From an uncultured bacterium (GTDB lineage Bacteria; Patescibacteriota; Minisyncoccia; Phycocordibacterales; UBA9973), in NCBI GenBank assembly GCA_903891365.1, contig CAITEG010000052.1:1-10827 (forward strand): a stretch of DNA of 10,827 nt, read 5' to 3'. The notes under the pieces were generated by a model, which searched no databases, was not told the origin of the DNA, and was given only the letters and a program-made list of their open reading frames with translations. Shown here one piece after another: positions 1 to 5,396 of this stretch; position 1 is the stretch's first letter; each line of letters starts with the position of its first letter. The translations under genes and the position numbers were made by a program.

Positions 1-47
1 CCACCCCGGCAATAAAATTAGTATACTAGAATTCTATATAAAATCAA

Positions 48-1088
48 TTATAGAATCTCGGGCTCTTGTTCAAGAGTTATACCGAATTTATCTTTCACTA
101 TTCTTACTATTTCATTCCTGGCTTTTATTATATCTTCACTTGTAGCATCTCCATCATTAACCAAGACTAAAGCATTCTTATCGTATACAGAAACATGTCC
201 CAAAGAGACACCTTTGAGTCCTGCATTCTCTATAAGCCAGCCAGCAGGAATCTTGGTAAGATCATCTTTCAAACTAAAGAATTTTGCATTTGGAAATTCT
301 TCTAGAATTTTATAAGCCACTTCGTTTAGAACTATCGGGTTCTTAAAGAATGAACCGACGTTAGGCTTTTCTTTTGGATTTGGAAGCTTACTCTTTCTAA
401 TATCAATAACCGCTCCACGTATCTGCTTCAAATTAGGATTCTGTATGCCTTTCTCTTCGAGAAATTTCATAACTCCTGGGTATGACAAAGCTGTGGATGG
501 AGAAATAATTTTATTTAATCTATAGACTACAGAAATTATTATATATTTCCCTTTAGCTTCATTTTTAAAGATGCTATCTCTATATTCAAATTTACAGTCC
601 TTGTTTAAGATATTAAATATCTTTCCTGTTTCTATTTCATAAACTTCTACTTCCTGTATCATATCTTTCACTTCAGACCCATAAGCTCCAATATTCTGAA
701 CTGGACTTGCTCCAACTGTGCCTGGTATACCAGATAACGATTCAAATCCTGACAAACCCATATCTACCGTTCGAGAAACAACTTCATCCCAAACTTCTCC
801 AGCTCCTACTTTGATATCTGTATAGTCATCACTCTCTCTAACAATATCGAAACCTTTGATTTCAATCTTTACAGCCAAGACATTTATAACCTCATCAGAA
901 AAAACAACATTTGAACCACCACCCAATACAAAAATAGGAACACCTTTATACTTTCCATCATCCTCCGCTATAGCGTAAAGCGATGGAAAATCTTCTTTTT
1001 TAGAAATAATACTAAAATAACGGAATTGCCCACCTACTTTAAGGCTAGAAAACTGCTTGATATCCACATACTCCTCTATATTTAACAT
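48..1088 (-). CDS. murB: UDP-N-acetylenolpyruvoylglucosamine reductase (MurB, type I)
   Basis: Cytoplasmic FAD/NADPH enzyme that reduces UDP-GlcNAc-enolpyruvate to UDP-MurNAc, the second committed step of peptidoglycan synthesis. At 346 aa it is close to the E. coli type I enzyme. The FAD-binding GGGSN motif is at residues 56-60 and the GIPGTVGASPVQNIGAYG block at 120-137. YRDS at 169-172 carries the Tyr typical of type I MurB. GSFFKNP at 245-251 supplies the proton-donor Ser246. AGWLIE follows at 282-287, and the C-terminal catalytic Glu lies in LEQEPE (about 340-342). The protein ends almost at once after that motif, slightly shorter than usual, but nothing catalytic is missing. The ATG lies 6 nt below a TGATATAAT extended -10 with no Shine-Dalgarno sequence, so the transcript is probably leaderless. 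It diverges from the HTH-murA gene, which makes its substrate. Confidence 0.96.
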   Translation of the reverse strand: MLNIEEYVDIKQFSSLKVGGQFRYFSIISKKEDFPSLYAIAEDDGKYKGVPIFVLGGGSNVVFSDEVINVLAVKIEIKGFDIVRESDDYTDIKVGAGEVWDEVVSRTVDMGLSGFESLSGIPGTVGASPVQNIGAYGSEVKDMIQEVEVYEIETGKIFNILNKDCKFEYRDSIFKNEAKGKYIIISVVYRLNKIISPSTALSYPGVMKFLEEKGIQNPNLKQIRGAVIDIRKSKLPNPKEKPNVGSFFKNPIVLNEVAYKILEEFPNAKFFSLKDDLTKIPAGWLIENAGLKGVSLGHVSVYDKNALVLVNDGDATSEDIIKARNEIVRIVKDKFGITLEQEPEIL

Positions 1089-1094
1089 ATTGCA

Positions 1095-1103
1095 ATTATA
1101 TCA
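1095..1103 (-). promoter_or_regulatory. murB promoter, extended -10 (TGATATAAT)
   Basis: On the minus strand the sequence is TGATATAAT, a perfect TGn plus TATAAT extended -10. Only TGCAAT separates it from the murB ATG, so transcription should begin at or beside the start codon. The -35 region at 17-bp spacing (TTACTA) is poor, as is common with extended -10 promoters. Half of the -10 box lies inside the palindrome at 1096-1115. Confidence 0.65.
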
Positions 1104-1115
1104 TATATGAGATAA
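1096..1115. promoter_or_regulatory. palindromic candidate operator in the murB/murA gap
   Basis: TTATATCATATATGAGATAA is an inverted repeat in which 9 of the 10 symmetric pairs match; only 1100/1111 do not. Its centre, TCATATATGA, is a perfect 10-bp palindrome. It covers the -10 regions of both divergent promoters in a gap of 37 bp. The adjacent gene begins with an XRE-type HTH domain, a fold that usually binds such dyads as a dimer. Binding by that protein is inferred. AT-rich promoter DNA can form palindromes by chance, which limits confidence. Confidence 0.5.
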
Positions 1116-1118
1116 AAT
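1113..1118 (+). promoter_or_regulatory. HTH-murA promoter -10 (TAAAAT)
   Basis: TAAAAT matches five of six positions of the -10 consensus and ends 7 nt before the ATG at 1126. No Shine-Dalgarno sequence is present in the gap. Both divergent genes thus have the same leaderless-type arrangement. No clear -35 box is visible because that region falls in the murB start. Confidence 0.45.
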
Positions 1119-1125
1119 AGTAAAT

Positions 1126-2637
1126 ATGAAAAAAGAAACAGAATTACAAAAAATAGGAATATTTATAAAGGAACTCCGTGAACGTCGAGGTATGACTCAG
1201 GATGCTTTCGCCAAAGCTTTAGAGACTTCGCAGTCCGCTGTCGCTCGTATGGAGAAAGGTGAGCAAAACTTTAGTACTGAAATCTTAGGAAAGATAAGTG
1301 AGGTACTTGGCCACCAGATAGTTTCTATCAACAACTCGATAGACTTTCAGATAACAGGAGGCAAGAAGCTCCACGGTACTATCAATACGAACTTCTCAAA
1401 GAATGGAGCCGTTGGGCTTCTCTGTGCTTCCCTACTCAATCGTGGCAAGACCACTCTTCACGGTATCGCTCGTATAGAAGAAGTCTATAGAGTCATAGAA
1501 ATACTTGAAAGTATTGGCGTCTCAGTAAAATGGATTGATAATAATTCTGTTCTTATAACTCCTCCTACTAAATTCAGTTTAGATAAGATAAATATAGAAT
1601 CCGCTATCAAAACTCGCTCTGTCATAATGCTTATCGGTCCGCTTATACACCTTTTGCCTTCTTTCTCTATTCCCCACGCTTCTGGATGCAAGCTTGGCAA
1701 GCGTACAATCTCTGCCCATACTTACGCACTAGAAGATATTGGCGTCAAAATTAAAACAACAAATAACGAATACAAGATCGAGAGCAAGAAGCTCAAGCCC
1801 GCAAACATTGTAATGTATGAAGCTGGAGATACAGCTTGCGAGAATATCCTTACGGCTGTCTCTAAAGTAAACGGGGCAACTACTATCCGGTTCGCTAGTG
1901 CGAACTACATGGTCCAAGAAATTTGTTTCTTTTTAGAGAAGCTTGGAGTAAAGATAGATGGCATCGGGACTTCAACTCTCGTTGTTCACGGAGTGAAGGA
2001 CATAAATATGGAGATAGAATATACAAACAGTGAAGACCCTATCGAGTCTATGATGTTCATCTCTGCGGCTATCACAACCGACTCAGAACTTAAGATAACT
2101 CGCTGTCCTATAGACTTCCTTTCCCTTGAACTTGAAAAATTAAATAGAATGGGACTCAAATATAAAACTTCCAAAAGCTATAAATCTTATAATGGAAGAA
2201 CGAACCTCGTAGATTTACACATCTTCCCTTCTAAATTAAAAGCACTTGAAGACAAGATACACGCTAACCCTTACCCAGGAATAAATATGGATAACCTTCC
2301 TTTCTTTGTACCAATTGCTATTAAAGCAAAAGGTCAGACAATGATCCATGACTGGCTCTACGAGAACCGTGCTATATACTTCACAGAATTAAACCGCCTT
2401 GGAGCAAGCATCACCCTCGCTGACCCACACAGAGTTTACATTCAAGGAGGTACACCACTCAAGCCTTCTCAGGTCGTCTGTCCTCCTGCCCTCCGCCCAG
2501 CGATGATAATCCTCATAGGAATGCTTGGAGCAAATGGGACTTCAATCCTCCGCAACGTCTATATGATCAATCGTGGATACGAAGAGATAGCAGAAAGACT
2601 AAATGGTATAGGAGCAGACATAAAAATATTGAAATAA
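1126..2637 (+). CDS. murA: XRE-type HTH domain fused to UDP-GlcNAc 1-carboxyvinyltransferase (MurA)
   Basis: Transfers enolpyruvate from PEP to UDP-GlcNAc, the first committed step of peptidoglycan synthesis. Residues 9-66 form a Cro/C1-type HTH (recognition region MTQDAFAKALETSQSAVARM). The MurA domain starts near residue 73; canonical MurA is about 420 aa, so the extra ~70 residues are the HTH. Catalytic positions align with E. coli MurA at a steady offset: K92-N93 (K22-N23), C188 in SGCKLGKR (C115, the fosfomycin target) with R193 (R120), D389 in YPGINMD (D305), R415 in ENRAIYFTELNRLGA (R331), R457 (R371) and R483 in INRGYE (R397). The Asp of the usual DLR motif (E. coli D369) is Ala455 here. 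The other conserved residues suggest an active enzyme that may also bind DNA, but a regulatory paralogue is possible. It sits head to head with murB and has a leaderless-type start. Confidence 0.93.
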   Translation: MKKETELQKIGIFIKELRERRGMTQDAFAKALETSQSAVARMEKGEQNFSTEILGKISEVLGHQIVSINNSIDFQITGGKKLHGTINTNFSKNGAVGLLCASLLNRGKTTLHGIARIEEVYRVIEILESIGVSVKWIDNNSVLITPPTKFSLDKINIESAIKTRSVIMLIGPLIHLLPSFSIPHASGCKLGKRTISAHTYALEDIGVKIKTTNNEYKIESKKLKPANIVMYEAGDTACENILTAVSKVNGATTIRFASANYMVQEICFFLEKLGVKIDGIGTSTLVVHGVKDINMEIEYTNSEDPIESMMFISAAITTDSELKITRCPIDFLSLELEKLNRMGLKYKTSKSYKSYNGRTNLVDLHIFPSKLKALEDKIHANPYPGINMDNLPFFVPIAIKAKGQTMIHDWLYENRAIYFTELNRLGASITLADPHRVYIQGGTPLKPSQVVCPPALRPAMIILIGMLGANGTSILRNVYMINRGYEEIAERLNGIGADIKILK

Positions 2638-2642
2638 ATACA

Positions 2643-2682
2643 AATTAAAAATTGCACAGTAAGACCTGTGCAATTTTTAATT
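2643..2682. terminator. bidirectional intrinsic terminator
   Basis: Perfect 17-bp inverted repeat (2643-2659 and 2666-2682) with a 6-nt loop. The GC-containing TTGCACAG/CTGTGCAA pairs lie next to the loop. T-rich tracts follow on both strands. It lies between the converging ends of murA (stop at 2637) and the small membrane protein gene (stop at 2687) and should end transcripts from both sides. Confidence 0.88.
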
Positions 2683-2686
2683 ATTT

Positions 2687-2929
2687 TTATTTTAATATAC
2701 TAACAATCGAAATCAATGCAATTACAGCCCAAGTAATATTCAATACTCCTGGCTCATAATCTTTCTTTTTTATTGAAGTAAAAGCTATAGCAAGTGCTCC
2801 TACTAAATTTATACCCTGGTAAACTAGACTATGAGAGGACATGACTCCAAAACTCATCAATCCATAGGCCACAAGTATCAATACAACTCCACTCCAATCA
2901 ACTATTTCATTTGGTAAATTTTTTTTCAT
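2687..2929 (-). CDS. CBU_0592-like small membrane protein
   Basis: 80-aa integral membrane protein with three predicted hydrophobic helices at about residues 11-30, 35-52 and 61-79. The DWSGVVLILVAYGLMSFG start, the YQGINLVGALAI second helix and the short basic KKKDYEPG turn before the last helix match the pattern I associate with the CBU_0592 family of bacterial small membrane proteins. Its function is not established. The ATG begins 1 nt after the stop of the methyltransferase gene (TAA-T-ATG), so the two are almost certainly co-transcribed and probably translationally coupled. It ends just before the bidirectional terminator. The family assignment is from memory of the sequence pattern. 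Confidence 0.8.
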   Translation of the reverse strand: MKKNLPNEIVDWSGVVLILVAYGLMSFGVMSSHSLVYQGINLVGALAIAFTSIKKKDYEPGVLNITWAVIALISIVSILK

Positions 2930-2930
2930 A

Positions 2931-3725
2931 TTATTTTATATTTTTAATTTCTAAACACATAAACATTGGTATCTCTTTGCGAGCTTTGTCTTCTGCCAGC
3001 TGGCGAGGTCCATTTTGACTTTGTTTATGAGAAATCCACTCTTCGAGGCGTGTAATAGCAAATCCACTCTTTGAAAATAATTTCACATAATCCTGAAGTG
3101 AGCGATGGAAAGATATAGTCTTTATCTTTTTCTTTGGATTCTTCTCCCCCGGAGTCATATCTATATAAATCTTTGAAGGAGAAAGATACTGACTAACTAT
3201 TCTGGACTGTACTCCATCTGCAAAATACCAGTCACTGCCTTGTGGAACTCTAAATGCTGGATGGTTAAGAACCAAGACTATTCTGCCCTCTTTTTTTAAT
3301 ACTCTTTTGCATTCTGTAAATACTTCTCCAACATTCTCAATATTTTGTATTGCTAGAACCACTACAATAGTATCTATGGTATTGTCTTTCAAGAATTGTG
3401 CTTTGTGAGCTGGAGAGATATAAAAATTAATCTTTTCCCCTCCTTGACTCGGCGAGGCAGGTTTTGAATTTTTCTTTGCTGTCTCTATAAGATTTTTAGA
3501 CAAATCAGAAGCGACAACATTTGCCCCCATATGAGCGAAAACATCTGCAAAGTATCCTTGTCCACAAGCAAGATCGTAAACAGCCTCTCCCTTCTTTAAA
3601 TCAAGAACCCGAAGTAAATTCGGTAATACCACTTTAGCTTGGTAGCTATCATCATTTTTAAGTAACTCATCATACCAGCTCGCTACATTATTCCAAGAGG
3701 TATCTTTCTTTTGAGGTTTATTCAT
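2931..3725 (-). CDS. class I SAM-dependent methyltransferase
   Basis: Predicted cytoplasmic Rossmann-fold methyltransferase of 264 aa with unknown substrate. Motif I is VYDLACGQGYFA (49-60). The acidic residue that binds the SAM ribose is D74 in ASDLS. Motif IV-like VVVLAIQNIEN follows at 121-131, then the post-motif helix FTECKRVLKKEGRIVLVLNHPAF (136-158). The C-terminal segment GPRQLAEDKARKEIPMF (239-255) resembles the conserved end of a methyltransferase group I associate with this kind of genome. Residues 88-98 (KPASPSQGGEK) are encoded by a GC-rich patch unlike the flanking DNA and resembling two segments of the TraG-like gene. An extended -10 8 nt upstream of the ATG gives it its own promoter. 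It is first in a two-gene unit with the small membrane protein. Confidence 0.88.
   Translation of the reverse strand: MNKPQKKDTSWNNVASWYDELLKNDDSYQAKVVLPNLLRVLDLKKGEAVYDLACGQGYFADVFAHMGANVVASDLSKNLIETAKKNSKPASPSQGGEKINFYISPAHKAQFLKDNTIDTIVVVLAIQNIENVGEVFTECKRVLKKEGRIVLVLNHPAFRVPQGSDWYFADGVQSRIVSQYLSPSKIYIDMTPGEKNPKKKIKTISFHRSLQDYVKLFSKSGFAITRLEEWISHKQSQNGPRQLAEDKARKEIPMFMCLEIKNIK
3432..3464 (-). repeat. GC-rich in-frame segment, copy C (KPASPSQGGEK)
   Basis: Eleven codons in the methyltransferase gene. They begin AAACCTGCCTCG and are much richer in G and C than the surrounding sequence. The first eleven bases are identical to the start of the segment at 5601-5636 in the TraG-like gene; the rest is only partly similar. 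It sits between the SAM-binding helix and the next strand, where extra residues are tolerated. It may be a small dispersed repeat that entered in frame, but the shared length is short. Confidence 0.35.
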
Positions 3726-3733
3726 ATTTTTTG

Positions 3734-3742
3734 ATTATAGCA
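3734..3742 (-). promoter_or_regulatory. methyltransferase promoter, extended -10 (TGCTATAAT)
   Basis: The minus strand reads TGCTATAAT, a perfect extended -10, followed by eight bases (CAAAAAAT) and the ATG at 3725. No Shine-Dalgarno sequence is present, so the message is likely leaderless. The layout mirrors that of murB. It lies just downstream, in the direction of transcription, of the large hairpin that should end the LTD gene transcript. Confidence 0.6.
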
Positions 3743-3760
3743 ATATATTTAAAGAAATAA

Positions 3761-3890
3761 AAATATGCGTAATACTGAATAGTCTCTGAAAAATGCCTTG
3801 CGCAGGGCGACGGCCCGAGCACGAGCAAAAAATTCAGCAGAATTTTATTGTGTGCATTTTGAAGAGAGCTATTCAGTATGGAGCATATTT
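3761..3890. repeat. 130-bp imperfect inverted-repeat element with GC-rich core
   Basis: Long palindromic element filling most of the gap between the LTD gene stop and the methyltransferase promoter. The outer arms pair as AAATATGC, a 3-nt mismatch, then ATACTGAATAG (3761-3782) against CTATTCAGTAT, mismatch, GCATATTT (3869-3890). Pairing continues inward with TCTCT/AGAGA (3783-3787 and 3863-3867) and AAAATGC/GCATTTT (3790-3796 and 3854-3860), for 31 base pairs in all. The 57-nt interior holds two more hairpins: GGGC-GACG-GCCC (3805-3816) and AAAATTC-AGCA-GAATTTT (3829-3846). The core at 3799-3826 is sharply GC-rich. The element abuts the LTD stop codon exactly. It could be a dispersed non-coding repeat (MITE- or REP-like), an unusually large terminator, or both. 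No target duplication is evident. Confidence 0.75.
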
Positions 3891-5377
3891 CACTCTATTA
3901 TCGTCATATCTTTGGCACTTATTCCCTTTTCTACATAATCTGGATAGTCTGTTTTGCGACGGATTAGAAATGTACTAATAATTCCTATTAATATTATTCC
4001 AGCAAGTCCTAGATAAATCAAAATTTTATTATTTAAATTATTATCAGCACCTGCGGCACTTCCAGCACCTGCGGCACTCGCACCTAAGTCATTTAGATTT
4101 ATAACTTCAGGTTCTTTTTTTACTTCTTTATTCTTTACGACACTGCTCTTCACTACATTCCCTTCTTCACTTCCAGTATAAGAATAATTAGAGTCTGATA
4201 CACTGGTCTTTGGATAAGTAGCAAAGATTTGTCCAGAGGAGTCAACTATCTCTATATAACTTAAATCATTTACATCAAAACCTGTAATCTTCGGCGAAAG
4301 TTTTAATTTCTTATTTGGTAGTATCACCATACCTTCTGGTAATACAAATGAGTGTATGTTCCCTTTCAAAATCCATTTATAAAGAGCCACTTCATAACTT
4401 CCTTTATTCTCTATCTCTATATAAGGGTCAAGAGAATCTCCCACAGAACTAATAATAACTCCAGGAGCCACAACCTTCATGATAAGCCTATCTGTTGCTA
4501 TCGGTTTTTCTTCTAAAGCAGAAGTAAAATAAGAAAGAGAAAGCACATAGTCTCCAGGATAGTTATAAGTATATTCAAAAGAAGGAGAAGTGGTAGACTG
4601 CTTCTGCATACCATCTCCAAAATTCCAAGTGAACTTCCCCAAGGTTATCTTTTCTTTTTTAGTTCCTGTAGTCTGCTGATCAAAAGAAAAAGGTATCCCC
4701 GCTGTAACTATCTTAGGGGCTATTATCTTGGTGGCAAATTTATATACTTCTGGTATTGTTTTAGAAGAACTTACAGAAGAAGAACCCGAAGATGAAAAGG
4801 TTTGAGTAGAAGATCCACCGTTGTCATTTGTAGAATTTGTAGTACTAGAAGTGTCAGTATTTTCAGCTTCTGCATTAATGGATCCAGGAGACCTTGTCGT
4901 AACAACAAAATTTCCTCCAGAAGTTTTACTTATACTCTTCCCATCTACTGGAGCCGGAGCACATGTACCACCACAATCATTAGAACTTCCCCAACCAAGC
5001 TTATCTACCACATCTCCATTACTATCCTTTAACTGTATACTATTTGAATCCGTCAAAGTAAGACTGTCGTATACAATGTCCGAATTTCCTAAGTTTACTT
5101 TTGAAATTACAAAATAACTATCCGGCAGAATACTTTTGCCTTCAAAATAGGTTTTGGAAACGAGAGAACTGTAGCTACTTCCCGTCGCAGTCTTTCTCTG
5201 TATATACCAATCAGTCAGATCCACGCTACTACTGCCATTATTATAAAGCTCGACAAAACGCTCTTCTGTGGGGCTGATTTCTACCTCGTTTATGATTACA
5301 CCAGCATCTACCTTATGCGTAAAAATAAAAAACACTAATGATATAAAAATTAAGTGTTTTTTATTTAATCTAGTCAT
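3890..5377 (-). CDS. LTD-PKD-LTD surface protein with C-terminal membrane anchor
   Basis: 495-aa predicted extracellular protein. Residues 1-25 are a signal peptide (KKHLIFISLVFFIFT, likely cut after VDA). A lamin-tail domain follows at about 26-165 (INEVEISPTEERFVELYN, VDLTDWYIQ, DKLGWG), then a Ser/Thr-rich linker (172-206). A PKD-like domain with WNFGDG (251-256) and the YNYPGDYVLSLSY strand spans about 220-303. A weaker second lamin-tail-like domain (PYIEIENKGSYEVALYKWIL) lies at about 304-395. A charged linker, an Ala/Gly patch, one transmembrane helix (451-472) and an RRK-led 23-residue tail complete it. These domains suggest adhesion or envelope scaffolding; no catalytic site is visible. 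The ATG is 19 nt after the TraG-like gene stop with no Shine-Dalgarno, so the two form one operon. The TGA stop coincides with the edge of the hairpin element. Confidence 0.87.
   Translation of the reverse strand: MTRLNKKHLIFISLVFFIFTHKVDAGVIINEVEISPTEERFVELYNNGSSSVDLTDWYIQRKTATGSSYSSLVSKTYFEGKSILPDSYFVISKVNLGNSDIVYDSLTLTDSNSIQLKDSNGDVVDKLGWGSSNDCGGTCAPAPVDGKSISKTSGGNFVVTTRSPGSINAEAENTDTSSTTNSTNDNGGSSTQTFSSSGSSSVSSSKTIPEVYKFATKIIAPKIVTAGIPFSFDQQTTGTKKEKITLGKFTWNFGDGMQKQSTTSPSFEYTYNYPGDYVLSLSYFTSALEEKPIATDRLIMKVVAPGVIISSVGDSLDPYIEIENKGSYEVALYKWILKGNIHSFVLPEGMVILPNKKLKLSPKITGFDVNDLSYIEIVDSSGQIFATYPKTSVSDSNYSYTGSEEGNVVKSSVVKNKEVKKEPEVINLNDLGASAAGAGSAAGADNNLNNKILIYLGLAGIILIGIISTFLIRRKTDYPDYVEKGISAKDMTIIE
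4045..4078 (-). repeat. tandem 18-nt repeat (SAAGAG coding)
   Basis: The 16-nt string CAGCACCTGCGGCACT occurs at 4045-4060 and again at 4063-4078 (plus-strand reading), a period of 18 nt. It encodes two SAAGAG-like units in the Ala/Gly linker just outside the transmembrane helix of the LTD protein. Its GC content contrasts with flanking DNA. It is a likely site of repeat-number change that would alter linker length without a frameshift. Confidence 0.7.
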
Positions 5378-5396
5378 AAAAAATTTAAAAAATAAA

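Noticed and set aside
19..36. Two overlapping 10-bp palindromes TAGTATACTA and TAGAATTCTA downstream of murB
   Set aside because: Too AT-rich to form a good terminator and easily due to chance; the region is too close to the window edge to interpret.
2995..3004. GC-rich perfect palindrome GCCAGCTGGC in the methyltransferase gene, possible repeat insertion
   Set aside because: The encoded GPRQLAEDKARKEIP segment fits a conserved end of this methyltransferase type, so it is ordinary coding sequence.
3793..3978. Open frame on the plus strand across the inverted-repeat element and the LTD gene end
   Set aside because: It runs antisense into the LTD coding region and its first half is the hairpin element; no ribosome-binding site or protein-like character.
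4802..5117. Two plus-strand open frames opposite the LTD gene
   Set aside because: Shadows of the Ser/Thr-rich coding sequence on the other strand, whose signal peptide and domains are clear.
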